NCBI GenBank assembly: GCA_022822135.1
Contig: JAJECH010000014.1
Coordinates: 45,898-109,897, forward strand
Source: Pseudomonadales bacterium
Lineage (GTDB): Bacteria > Pseudomonadota > Gammaproteobacteria > Pseudomonadales > Azotimanducaceae
Length of the DNA stretch: 64,000 bases
Reading direction: 5' to 3'
The notes beneath the pieces are model-generated. The model had not been told where the DNA came from. It searched no databases and saw nothing but the letters and a program-made list of their open reading frames with translations. Of this stretch, positions 1 through 8,980 are shown piece after piece. Each line of letters starts with the position of its first letter. Position 1 is the first letter of the stretch. Position numbers and translations under genes: made by a program.

Positions 1-61
1 GTTCAACTATTGATTCTGTCAACGGGTGCGCTTCAGGTGCTTCAAATTCGTTTTCGGCCAT
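1..61 (-). CDS. dnaB: Probable replicative DNA helicase DnaB, N-terminal fragment (cut by window edge)
   Basis: Reading leftwards from an ATG at 59-61, the frame stays open for 20 codons to the window edge and begins MAENEFEAPE. An AGGGG ribosome-binding site lies about 8 bases before the ATG. In most Gammaproteobacteria dnaB follows rplI on the same strand, and that synteny is the main basis for the name. The residues visible would be only the variable tail ahead of the DnaB N domain, so homology is not shown here. Confidence 0.5.
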   Translation of the reverse strand, partial: MAENEFEAPEAHPLTESIVE

Positions 62-263
62 GGAAGACACCCCTATCTGCGCTATTACTAATTGGTCTAT
101 CTTAATAACAACTCGCTCAAATTTCGACGTGAAATGAGATTTTTAACTAAATACCGTTGAAGAGTCGGACTCACTCTTCCTCGAACGGGGAAAGTAGACG
201 GAAAACGTGTTGATTAATGTGATCGACAGTCAGCCACGACGGTGCTAATGACGCAGTTCGTTT

Positions 264-292
264 AAAAACGGCCACACAAAAGTGGCCGTGTG
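264..292 (-). terminator. Intrinsic terminator after rpsF-rpsR-rplI
   Basis: On the minus strand an 8-bp perfect stem ACGGCCAC/GTGGCCGT (bases 268-275 and 282-289) with a 6-base loop is followed directly by TTTTTAAA. It starts a few bases after the rplI stop, so it should end the ribosomal-protein transcript before the probable dnaB gene. The rest of the 62-296 gap is AT-rich and shows no gene; it presumably holds the promoter of the next gene. Confidence 0.85.
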
Positions 293-296
293 AAAC

Positions 297-743
297 CTAT
301 TCCGGCTGAACGAATACCGTGATCGTTCGGATGACTTCAGCGTGAATGTGAATCTGTACTTCGTATTCACCAACTTCGCGAATCACACCGTGCGGCATTC
401 GAACCTCGCTTTTGTGGATTTCAATCCCTTGTTTCGCAAGTTCGCTACTAATCTCTACGGGACCCACTGATCCGTACAAACGCCCGCCTTCTGCAACGCG
501 CATGAGGATCGTCAGGGTCTTGTCATCCAATTGCGCGGCACGCCGTTCGGCTCCTTCGAGCCGTTCGATCACGCGTCGTTGGAGCTCTTCTCGCATATCC
601 TCAAACCGCTTTCGGTTTTCGTCGGTTGACCGCAATGCGAGTTTCTGTGGAAGCAAGTAGTTTCGTGCGAATCCGTTCTTGACTGAGACTTCTTCGCCAA
701 GGTCGCCAAGATTGGCAATACGATCTAATAGGAGTACTTTCAT
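297..743 (-). CDS. rplI: 50S ribosomal protein bL9
   Basis: A 148-residue protein of normal bL9 length (about 149 in E. coli). The N-terminal domain carries the family signature region, with GDLGEEVSVKNGFARNYL near residues 13-30, followed by the long connecting helix (about residues 40-75) and the C-terminal domain. bL9 binds 23S rRNA at the base of the L1 stalk and helps keep the reading frame. It is the last gene of rpsF-rpsR-rplI, 2 bases after rpsR, and a strong terminator follows it. Confidence 0.98.
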   Translation of the reverse strand: MKVLLLDRIANLGDLGEEVSVKNGFARNYLLPQKLALRSTDENRKRFEDMREELQRRVIERLEGAERRAAQLDDKTLTILMRVAEGGRLYGSVGPVEISSELAKQGIEIHKSEVRMPHGVIREVGEYEVQIHIHAEVIRTITVFVQPE

Positions 744-745
744 CG

Positions 746-973
746 TTATTCGTGCTTGTCTGTGTACGGTAGTAACGCGAGATAGCGAGCTCGCTTAATG
801 GCTCGCGTTAACTGTCGTTGGTAACGAGCGCTCGTGCCCGTGATCCGTGCAGGGACGATTTTGCCCGTTTCGGTGATGAAATCCTCGAGTGTCTCAAGGT
901 CCTTATAGTCGATCTCTTTTACGCCTGCTTGCGTAAACCGACATACGCGTTTGCGGCGATCGTTACGTGCCAT
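746..973 (-). CDS. rpsR: 30S ribosomal protein bS18
   Basis: A 75-residue protein that matches E. coli bS18 in length and pattern: [15 protein letters not shown] near the N terminus, then [20 protein letters not shown], and a basic C-terminal helix [14 protein letters not shown]. bS18 pairs with bS6 on the platform of the small subunit. The gene sits 2 bases after rpsF. The priB gene found between these two genes in Enterobacteria is absent, as in most other lineages. Confidence 0.98.
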   Translation of the reverse strand: MARNDRRKRVCRFTQAGVKEIDYKDLETLEDFITETGKIVPARITGTSARYQRQLTRAIKRARYLALLPYTDKHE

Positions 974-975
974 GA

Positions 976-1632
976 CTATTCCTTATCCTCTTCGGTTACT
1001 TCAGCACTAGCTTCAACGTCTGCCGCTTCAGTTGTTGGGGTATCGACAACCTCAGCTTCTGGTTCACTGGCAGAAGCCTCATCCGCGTCGTTCGTATCGG
1101 CGGATGCCTCGACTGGTTCGCTCTCATCGGCGGACGTCTCAACTGATTCGCTCCCAGCCCCGTCGTCGGCGGCTTCGGCCGTCACAGTCCCAGCCTCTTC
1201 TTCTCCGTTCTCCTCAGTAGCAGCACGCGCCGCTTCCTCTCGCTCGCGCTGTCGACTAAGAAGCTCTTCTTCACGACGTCGCTCGCGTTCCTTTTCGGCA
1301 GCTTGCTGTGCTTTCGTGTCCTGGTAAATCTTCGATTCCTCGGTTTCTGGACCCTTACGTACCAAGATCATGTTGCGCAGGATCGCATCGTTGAATCGAA
1401 ACGCGCTTTCAAGCTCAGAAAGACCCTCTTGCGAGACTTCAATATTGAGAAGAGCATAGTGGGCTTTGTGGACTTTGGCGATGGGATACGCCAACTGGCG
1501 CCGACCCCAATCTTCAAACCGGTGGACTTTGCCACCTTCACGTTCGATCGAAGCGCGATAGCGGTTGACCATGCCGTCAACCTGTTCTGACTGGTCCGGA
1601 TGGACCATGAGCACGATTTCGTAGTGTCGCAT
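976..1632 (-). CDS. rpsF: 30S ribosomal protein bS6 with a very long acidic C-terminal tail
   Basis: Residues 1 to about 100 are a normal bS6 domain ([18 protein letters not shown] at the start, a [15 protein letters not shown] strand, [12 protein letters not shown]). The protein then runs to 218 residues, whereas bS6 is usually 95-140. The extra part starts with a charged helical stretch rich in E, R and Q (about 105-145) and continues as a low-complexity region of A, E, D, S, T and V to the end. It is predicted to be disordered and strongly acidic. E. coli bS6 also has an acidic tail, extended after translation by RimK with glutamates; here a long acidic tail is genetically encoded. First gene of the rpsF-rpsR-rplI operon. 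Confidence 0.97.
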   Translation of the reverse strand: MRHYEIVLMVHPDQSEQVDGMVNRYRASIEREGGKVHRFEDWGRRQLAYPIAKVHKAHYALLNIEVSQEGLSELESAFRFNDAILRNMILVRKGPETEESKIYQDTKAQQAAEKERERRREEELLSRQREREEAARAATEENGEEEAGTVTAEAADDGAGSESVETSADESEPVEASADTNDADEASASEPEAEVVDTPTTEAADVEASAEVTEEDKE

Positions 1633-1662
1633 GGACAGCTCCTCTCGGTTATAGCTTCCGTC
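1633..1662 (-). promoter_or_regulatory. Candidate bS6:bS18 autoregulatory leader hairpin masking the rpsF ribosome-binding site
   Basis: On the minus strand, just before the rpsF ATG, GAC and AGCT pair with AGCT and GTC (bases 1660-1662/1634-1636 and 1653-1656/1637-1640). There is a bulge on one side and a loop holding ACCGAGAGG. The Shine-Dalgarno GAGAGGAG lies in the loop and stem, so folding would hide it. Leaders of rpsF bound by bS6:bS18 through a CCG-containing loop are known in many bacteria. The match here is by eye. A separate CCACCC/GGGTGG hairpin at 1693-1708 lies further upstream. Confidence 0.4.
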
Positions 1663-1725
1663 GCATATGTACGTGAAGCAAGGAGTGAATGACCACCCTT
1701 ACGGGTGGGTGCGGAATTTTAGTGA

Positions 1726-2472
1726 TTAATCGGTCGTACTTTGATGTGCACGTTGCCGTACACATTCGTAGAGCACCACGCCGGAAGCAACGGAAACATT
1801 TAGACTCGGTACGCTACCCGCCATGGGGATAGAAACAAGCGCGTCGCACCGCTCTTTCGTCAACGCGCGTAACCCAGCGTCCTCGCTTCCAACGACCACA
1901 AGGGTGGAGGATCCATAGTCGTAATCCGTGTATCGCTGTTTAGCTTGATCGTCTGTCCCAACCACCCAAACACCTTGCGCTTGAAGCCACTCCATTCTCC
2001 GAGCGAGGTTAGCGACTCCAACGACGAACAACGATGAAAGCGCCCCACTCGCGCTTTTGAAGGCAGCACTCGAAAGAGGCGCTGATCGGTTCCGGGGTAA
2101 AAGCACTGCGTCGACCCCTGCACCCGCCGCGCTACGTAAGCACGCGCCTAAGTTTCGTGGGTCTTGCACACCCTCAATTGCAAACAGAAACGGGTCCGTC
2201 AAGGTTTCAAAAAACGACTCGAACTCGACCTCAGTTCGTGGTTGGAACTCCTGGCAATGTGCCGCGACTCCCTGATGCACCGTTCCCTCACTGATTCTGT
2301 TCAACGCATCGCGACTAACTTGCGTGACTTGAATGTCGTGATCCCGTGCGCTCCGGATGAGCGCGGACAACGCTTCATCGCGTCGGTCTCGCTGTACTGA
2401 GAGGCGTAATACCCGTTCTGGTGTGCTTTTTAGGTATTCTGCGACCGCATGAATCCCAGCGACGATCGTCAT
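1726..2472 (-). CDS. rlmB: 23S rRNA (guanosine-2'-O)-methyltransferase RlmB
   Basis: A 248-residue SpoU/TrmD-type (SPOUT) methyltransferase. Residues about 3-75 form the N-terminal substrate-binding domain. The knotted catalytic part shows the family motifs: ALEGVQDPRNLGA-like motif 1 (written AIEGVQDPRNLGACLR, near residues 94-109), LVVVGSEDAGLR (motif 2) and SIPMAGSVPSLNVSVA (motif 3). RlmB methylates G2251 of 23S rRNA in the P loop using SAM. Its ATG overlaps the rnr stop codon by 4 bases (ATGA), so the two genes are translationally coupled, as in E. coli synteny. Confidence 0.97.
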   Translation of the reverse strand: MTIVAGIHAVAEYLKSTPERVLRLSVQRDRRDEALSALIRSARDHDIQVTQVSRDALNRISEGTVHQGVAAHCQEFQPRTEVEFESFFETLTDPFLFAIEGVQDPRNLGACLRSAAGAGVDAVLLPRNRSAPLSSAAFKSASGALSSLFVVGVANLARRMEWLQAQGVWVVGTDDQAKQRYTDYDYGSSTLVVVGSEDAGLRALTKERCDALVSIPMAGSVPSLNVSVASGVVLYECVRQRAHQSTTD

Positions 2473-4181
2473 CTCTCTCGACCCCGCGCCAGTTCCAGGC
2501 TCAACTTCCCAGCAGGTGCCTGCACATCCACCAGGCGCGTTCGCACGCGGTCGCCGACTCGATAAACTCGACCAGAGGACTCACCCCTTAGCTCGTCACC
2601 ATAGTATTCGTAATAGTCGTCCACAAGATTGCTCACATGCAGTAGACCGGATATGTAGTAACCATCCAGCTCCACGAAAAGGCCGAACTCTCGTACGCCA
2701 GCTACGACACCGCTCATTACTTTACCTACCTTCGATTTAAGTATTGATGCTTTTAACCATCCTTCCACGCGGCGCTCCACACCGATCGCTCGACGTTCAC
2801 AAGACGAAGTTTGAACGCCTAATTCCTCAAGCTCGTGAAGTGTCATCGCAGGAAGTTCAGCATTTCCCAACACCCGTTTGATCAACCGATGGACCACCAA
2901 ATCCGGATATCGGCGAATAGGCGATGTAAAGTGCGCGTAGGAATCCAAGGCTAAGCCGAAATGCCCTAGTTTGCGTGGCGCGTAATGAGCTTGTTGCATT
3001 GCCGAAAGGAGCATGATCTCCCAAATATGAGACGGTTTGCAGACCTTACGCAAGTCGTAGAGGACACGTTGGAGCTGCAGGGGTTTCTCGATTTTGGTCG
3101 GAACCGACACACCACGACGTGCTAGTTTTTCCAACACCTGCCGCATCCCCCATGCGTCCGGCGGCTCATGTGCGCGATAAAGCGGTATGACTTTCTCTCG
3201 TTCGAGAAACTCGGCTGCCTGAACATTGGCCGCGATCATCGCTAGTTCGATCATCCGATGTGCGTTATTTCGCTCAATGGGACGGACCTTCTGAGGTTTA
3301 CCACCTTCGATTTCAATGATCGTCTCAACCGTGTTGAAGTCCACCGACCCACGTGCCCGAGACGCTTTTGATAGCGCGTTGTATGCATCGTGAAATGCGA
3401 GAATCGAGTCTCGAACCTCAGCACTACCAGGCAAAGACTCTCCGTTTCTTAGGAAGCTTGCTACGTCGCGATACGTCAGGCGGCAGTGAGACCGCATAAC
3501 ACCTTCGTAGAACGTCGAACTCAGTACATCCCCCGCGGAACTTAGCCGCATATCACACACGAGCACCAAGCGGTCCTGGTTCGGGTTCAGTGAACAAATA
3601 CCGTTTGACAGCGCTGGCGGGAGCATCGGGACGACCTTCCCTGGCAGGTACACCGAAGTGCCTCGTTTCAACGCTTCAAGATCGAGGTCGCTTCCCAGTC
3701 GCACGTAGTGACCAACATCAGCTATCGCTACTATCAAACGCCAACCACTCGATGCAGGCTCGCAATAGACCGCGTCATCGAAGTCGCGCGCATCGCTGCC
3801 ATCAACCGTAACGAACGGCAAATCACGCAGGTCGACTCGATTCTCGACCGCATCTTTGTCGATCTGCTGTGGAACATCCTGAGAGTCGTAGGCTTTCGGC
3901 CAAGTCCGTGGCACGTCTTCCATAGTCAGCGCCACATCGATTGCCAAATCGATTACATTCTCGGCTCGAAAAACCCTATCGACTTGCCCTCGAAGCCTCA
4001 TTCCGACGTTATTCAGAATGTGACCCCCGACGATATCGCCAATTTGAACCTCGTGGCTACGCGGATTCACATAAATCTCCCGCGCTCTGCCTTGCTCAAA
4101 CGGAACGACAACTAAATCCTTGCGTCGCGCACGCTGAACGACTTCGCCGATAAAACGTTCCTGATTCGTTACGTTGACCAC
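2469..4181 (-). CDS. rnr: Ribonuclease R, short form lacking the N-terminal helix-turn-helix and first cold-shock domain
   Basis: A 570-residue 3'-5' exoribonuclease of the RNB family. One cold-shock-like domain (about 8-85) leads into the RNB catalytic domain, with the Mg-binding motif DGSDARDFDDAVYCE near residue 130, SLNPNQDRLVLVCDM, HFGLALDSYAHFTSPIRRYPD-type motif near 410 and a C-terminal S1 domain (about 485-565). These match RNase R rather than RNase II. E. coli RNase R has about 813 residues with an extra HTH and first cold-shock domain, both absent here. The chosen start is GTG at 4179-4181. The frame stays open upstream for about 30 more codons towards the divergent tRNA but holds no ATG, and no room exists for the missing domains. 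Confidence 0.92.
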   Translation of the reverse strand: MVNVTNQERFIGEVVQRARRKDLVVVPFEQGRAREIYVNPRSHEVQIGDIVGGHILNNVGMRLRGQVDRVFRAENVIDLAIDVALTMEDVPRTWPKAYDSQDVPQQIDKDAVENRVDLRDLPFVTVDGSDARDFDDAVYCEPASSGWRLIVAIADVGHYVRLGSDLDLEALKRGTSVYLPGKVVPMLPPALSNGICSLNPNQDRLVLVCDMRLSSAGDVLSSTFYEGVMRSHCRLTYRDVASFLRNGESLPGSAEVRDSILAFHDAYNALSKASRARGSVDFNTVETIIEIEGGKPQKVRPIERNNAHRMIELAMIAANVQAAEFLEREKVIPLYRAHEPPDAWGMRQVLEKLARRGVSVPTKIEKPLQLQRVLYDLRKVCKPSHIWEIMLLSAMQQAHYAPRKLGHFGLALDSYAHFTSPIRRYPDLVVHRLIKRVLGNAELPAMTLHELEELGVQTSSCERRAIGVERRVEGWLKASILKSKVGKVMSGVVAGVREFGLFVELDGYYISGLLHVSNLVDDYYEYYGDELRGESSGRVYRVGDRVRTRLVDVQAPAGKLSLELARGRER

Positions 4182-4258
4182 GGATTGATCACCAAAATCG
4201 TTGAAGAAAGTCCATCGCGAGTCGTGCCAGTGAATCAGCCCCCAGCCCGCACCAAACC

Positions 4259-4264
4259 TATAAT
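4259..4264 (+). promoter_or_regulatory. -10 box of the tRNA-Leu promoter
   Basis: A perfect TATAAT ends 10 bases before the first base of the mature tRNA, followed by a GC-rich stretch (TCCGCGTCCT) typical of the discriminator of stringently controlled stable-RNA promoters. No good TTGACA is seen 16-18 bases upstream. The site lies in the divergent gap upstream of rnr. Confidence 0.55.
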
Positions 4265-4274
4265 TCCGCGTCCT

Positions 4275-4362
4275 GCCGAGGTGGCGAAATTGGTAGACGC
4301 GCTAGCTTCAGGTGCTAGTGGAGCCTAGCTCCGTGGAGGTTCAAGTCCTCTTCTCGGCACCA
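4275..4362 (+). tRNA. tRNA-Leu (anticodon CAG)
   Basis: An 88-base class II tRNA with encoded CCA (4360-4362). The acceptor arms GCCGAGG (4275-4281) and TCTCGGC pair, the D-arm reads TGGCGAAATTGGTAGACGC, the anticodon loop TTCAGGT gives CAG, a long variable arm follows, and the T-arm contains GGTTCAAGTCC. It resembles E. coli CAG-reading tRNA-Leu closely. It is transcribed away from rnr and towards the 3' end of folE2. Confidence 0.97.
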
Positions 4363-4388
4363 GCCCGCAGTCGGATACAGACCATTCC

Positions 4389-5345
4389 TCATACTGGGGT
4401 CGCTCGATATCCGTTCGGTATGCCTTTAGCGACCATGCTGACTGCGTTATGAGCATGCAAGCTCTCGAAATGCTCAACGTGAATCAAGAAATCATCCACG
4501 TCTGCTTCAGTCATAAGAAGCTGCTTAATTCGACGAGCTGAGTCCTCGCAGAACATCGGATTCTGCCCGTTGCGGCGTGCGAATTCTTGCTCATCCTCTC
4601 GCTTTACCGCGGTTTGAACCGGGGTTCCCAAAACGTCTTCGATGTCTTGCACCAATCGAGCGATGGGGAAATACGCTAGACCCGGTCGAAGCTGAACCTT
4701 CACAGTGGCTGCACTACGTTGCCCGTGCGGTGTAGCGACGATGCCTTGCTGTGAACCTAACCAAGCTTTCACCTCGTTCGCTTCAAGGTTCTCTCGTTCT
4801 TCGAAGTCTTCCGTGAACTGTTCTTGAATCACACTCCGCGCTAATGCTGCCGAAGCCGGACACGTACTTGAATAGTGAACAACAACTTCCTGCTCAATCC
4901 CGATGGTTCCATCTCGAAGTTCCCCACGCAACCTAATCGGATATCGATTCCATCCACTATTGTCAGAGACGAGCGCGGGTTTATTCAGCAACAGCTCGAA
5001 GGCGAATTCGATCAGCGCATCCGTGGAAATCCCTTCATGCGTAGCCCTCATTTCTTGCAGCAGTAACTCGAGACTACTGGGGGTCAACGGGGCTTCCGCC
5101 AGCGCGCTTCCCATGGTTCGGTAGAGTCGCGACATGTGAATGCCTTTGGCGTGAGAGTCGCCAAGGTTCACATACAGTTGAATGGCGGCTTGTGCCGTCT
5201 GCTGCCCATCCACGTCGAGCAACGTAATCGGCATCGCGATATCGCTCATGCCAACCCAGTCCAGCGTCCCTTGAGGTTCATCGTGGACGTGCCCTGCGAC
5301 ATCAGGCAACGCACCCGCAATCAGATCGCGTCGATGCTCGTTCAC
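4389..5345 (-). CDS. folE2: GTP cyclohydrolase FolE2 (type IB)
   Basis: A 318-residue protein of the FolE2 (GCYH-IB) family, which turns GTP into 7,8-dihydroneopterin triphosphate for folate and for queuosine precursors. Family marks include DWVGMSDIAMPI near residues 29-40, the region NLGDSHAKGIHMSRLYR (about 62-78), the conserved active-site cysteine in YSSTCPAS, and FCEDSARR near residue 260. The start is a GTG that overlaps the preceding Trm112-family gene by 4 bases (GTGA). QueG, a later queuosine enzyme, is also in the window. The folate pathway therefore may not depend on zinc-bound FolE, though folE could be elsewhere. Confidence 0.93.
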   Translation of the reverse strand: MNEHRRDLIAGALPDVAGHVHDEPQGTLDWVGMSDIAMPITLLDVDGQQTAQAAIQLYVNLGDSHAKGIHMSRLYRTMGSALAEAPLTPSSLELLLQEMRATHEGISTDALIEFAFELLLNKPALVSDNSGWNRYPIRLRGELRDGTIGIEQEVVVHYSSTCPASAALARSVIQEQFTEDFEERENLEANEVKAWLGSQQGIVATPHGQRSAATVKVQLRPGLAYFPIARLVQDIEDVLGTPVQTAVKREDEQEFARRNGQNPMFCEDSARRIKQLLMTEADVDDFLIHVEHFESLHAHNAVSMVAKGIPNGYRATPV

Positions 5346-5539
5346 GACTTGTTTAACTCCTTCAATTCGTCCTCACTCAACGATCGGGCATCTGCAGCGA
5401 TTAACACGGGAATGTCATCTTTAACTGCGTACGCCAACCCAGCCTCCGGCGACCAAAGCTCGTTGAGAGCGGTTTTATAAACCAAAGGACCTTTCGTCTC
5501 CGGACAGACCAAAATATCGAGAAGCTTCTTTTCTAACAC
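5342..5539 (-). CDS. Trm112/YcaR family small zinc-ribbon-like protein
   Basis: A 65-residue protein when started at the GTG at 5537-5539, which has a good Shine-Dalgarno (GGAGAGG, 8 bases away). Residues show LLDILVCPETKGPLVY, then YAVKDDIPVLIAADARSL, matching the Trm112 family (E. coli YcaR has 60 residues). Only the first of the usual cysteine pair is present (CPETKG rather than CPxCKG), so metal binding is doubtful. Trm112 proteins in eukaryotes and archaea activate methyltransferases; the bacterial role is not settled. A longer reading starting upstream would overlap purA and is unlikely. Confidence 0.85.
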   Translation of the reverse strand: MLEKKLLDILVCPETKGPLVYKTALNELWSPEAGLAYAVKDDIPVLIAADARSLSEDELKELNKS

Positions 5540-5555
5540 GCGACGAACCTCTCCT

Positions 5556-6866
<1,311 letters not shown>

Positions 6867-6937
6867 TTAAGCGCAATAGACGTGCGACACTGTGACCGTG
6901 GTCGGCCAATCGTTAGATTCATCTTCGTCGAAGTTGG

Positions 6938-7813
6938 TTAGGGTTGTTCCTCTTTGAGGAACCGGTAGAACTCGCTCGAGGGGTCGATCACCAACATCGC
7001 ACTCCCGTCAGCGAAAACTTTGCGATACGCGTTGATACTGCGATAGAAGCTGTAGAACTCGGGGTCTTGTCCGTACGCATTCGCGTAGATTTCCGCAGAT
7101 TTTGCATCACCATCGCCGCGAATCTTCTCTGACTCTCGGTTGGCTTCAGCTTCAATCACAATCGCTTGCCGGTCTGCGTCCGCCCGGATCCCAATCGCTA
7201 ATTCCTGACCCGTAGCGCGGTACTGACGCGCTTCAATTTCACGTTCGGAATTCATGCGTTCAAACACCGCATCAGACACCTCTTCAGGTAGGTCGATCCG
7301 CTTCACGCGTATGTCAATGACCTCAATCCCAAAATCCTCCGACATGATGTCATTCAGCTGCGCAGTCAGCTCATTCATGAGCAAGTCGCGTTCACCGGAG
7401 ATGACCTCATGCATATCGCGTCGGCCAATTTGGTTCCGCAATCCTTCGTTGACACGGTCCTCGAGCTGACCCATTGCGCGCATTTCTTCGCCCGAAGTCG
7501 CGGTGTAGTAGCGCTGTACGTCGCCAACTCGCCACTTGACGAAAAGGTCGACGATCAGGGGTTTCTTTTCAAGCGTAAAGTAGCGCTGAGCAGGCGTGTC
7601 AACGGTCAAGATTCGACCATCAAATCGACGCACTTCCTCCGCAATCGGAATTTTGAAATGAATACCCGCGTCATCATCACCGTACGCTCGTGTCGCCTCG
7701 CCGAAACGCAGTTTCAACGCGCGTTCCCGCTCATGCACGATGAAGACCGTATCGAATAACAATGCGCCCGCGATGATCGCCAGAACAAGAATGACAATAC
7801 TTCTAACACTCAT
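6938..7813 (-). CDS. hflC: HflC, SPFH/band 7 regulator of FtsH protease
   Basis: A 291-residue inner-membrane protein with one N-terminal transmembrane segment (about residues 5-26), then a band 7/SPFH domain in the periplasm and a helical region rich in E, A and R (about 190-245) containing AEANRESEKIRGDGDA. HflC and HflK form a large cage around FtsH and limit its access to membrane substrates. The gene lies 12 bases after hflK and is last of hflX-hflK-hflC. Confidence 0.97.
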   Translation of the reverse strand: MSVRSIVILVLAIIAGALLFDTVFIVHERERALKLRFGEATRAYGDDDAGIHFKIPIAEEVRRFDGRILTVDTPAQRYFTLEKKPLIVDLFVKWRVGDVQRYYTATSGEEMRAMGQLEDRVNEGLRNQIGRRDMHEVISGERDLLMNELTAQLNDIMSEDFGIEVIDIRVKRIDLPEEVSDAVFERMNSEREIEARQYRATGQELAIGIRADADRQAIVIEAEANRESEKIRGDGDAKSAEIYANAYGQDPEFYSFYRSINAYRKVFADGSAMLVIDPSSEFYRFLKEEQP

Positions 7814-7825
7814 GACACCTCTCCT

Positions 7826-8950
7826 CTATCGAACTCGACCGGTACGCTGCTCGATCGCACTCATGATGCCATCCGAGCCGTCGTCGCGTCCATCTTGTGA
7901 AACACCACCCAAGGTATTTGCGCCGCGCCGAATTTGATCAAGCGGTAGATAGATCATCTGGTTGCTGGCTTCAACATCTACCATGACTTTGTTAGCGTCC
8001 GTCATGACTGATTCCATCGCCTCAATGTAGAGTCTATTTCTCGTCACTTCGGGAGCCTGTTGATACTCCACTAAGAGCTTCACGAACCGTTCCGCTTCAC
8101 CTTGGGCATTCGCGATCACTTGATCACGATATGCATTCGCCTGTTCAATCATTTGTTGAGCTTCACCGCGCGCTTCTGGCACAACTGATTCAGCGTAGGC
8201 ATTCGCCTGGTTGGTGTATTTCACCTCGTCCTCTTTCGCCTTCTGAACATCGTCAAAGGCGTCCTGAACCTCCGGTGGCGGGCCGACGTTATCAATGTTG
8301 ACCTTGCTGACCCGGATGCCAGTCTGGTACCGATCGACGTAGCTCTGGAGTCGGTCCTGAACCTCGAACCCTAGCGCCTCACGTCCTTCAGTAATGACCG
8401 CATCCATCGTCGAACTACCCACTACATGTCGAAGCGCACTTTCAGTTGCGTGTCGCAGACTCTCGGTTGGCTCACGCACTTCAACGGCAAACTTCAGAGG
8501 GTTGTCGATAACATATTGAACGACAAGATTGACAGCCACGATGTTCTCGTCTTCCGTGAGCATCTGCGCCGAGTGTTCAATCGAATTGACACGTGTAACG
8601 TTCACCACCTCTACGACATCAACGATCGGAGGATTCCATCGCAGACCCGGGGGTCTTAGATTCTGTTGAACCTTACCAAAGCGGAATACGACCCCTTGCT
8701 CTTGCTGGTCGACTTGATAGAAACCGAACATACCGTAAACGGCTACTACCACGGCGAGCAGGATGAGTAGCATTTTCGGCGAAATGAATCGTCGAATCCC
8801 ACCTGATCCTGAAGAACCACCGGAACCACCGCCGAACAAGCCGCCGAACTGACTCTTGAACTTACGGAATACGTCGTCTAGATCCGGAGGACCCTGATCG
8901 CCACTGGTACCCCAAGGGTCCTTCTTATTTTGATCGTCGTTCCAAGCCAT
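7826..8950 (-). CDS. hflK: HflK, SPFH/band 7 partner of HflC
   Basis: A 374-residue protein. The N-terminal cytoplasmic tail starts MAWNDDQNKKDPWG, is Gly/Pro/Ser-rich (residues 30-52), and leads to a transmembrane segment at about 57-78. The SPFH domain (about 80-260) includes DQQEQGVVFRFGKV. A long helix with repeated QANAY motifs (near 250-275) follows, then a variable tail. It pairs with HflC to form the FtsH-regulating complex. Gene order hflX-hflK-hflC is conserved with E. coli. Confidence 0.97.
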   Translation of the reverse strand: MAWNDDQNKKDPWGTSGDQGPPDLDDVFRKFKSQFGGLFGGGSGGSSGSGGIRRFISPKMLLILLAVVVAVYGMFGFYQVDQQEQGVVFRFGKVQQNLRPPGLRWNPPIVDVVEVVNVTRVNSIEHSAQMLTEDENIVAVNLVVQYVIDNPLKFAVEVREPTESLRHATESALRHVVGSSTMDAVITEGREALGFEVQDRLQSYVDRYQTGIRVSKVNIDNVGPPPEVQDAFDDVQKAKEDEVKYTNQANAYAESVVPEARGEAQQMIEQANAYRDQVIANAQGEAERFVKLLVEYQQAPEVTRNRLYIEAMESVMTDANKVMVDVEASNQMIYLPLDQIRRGANTLGGVSQDGRDDGSDGIMSAIEQRTGRVR

Positions 8951-8980
8951 CGATGATCCTCTACTGATTGCAATTAAATT

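Noticed and set aside
1693..1708. CCACCC/GGGTGG hairpin as terminator of rlmB
   Set aside because: rlmB ends to the right on the minus strand and the stem is not followed by a T-run in that direction; more likely part of the rpsF leader or chance.
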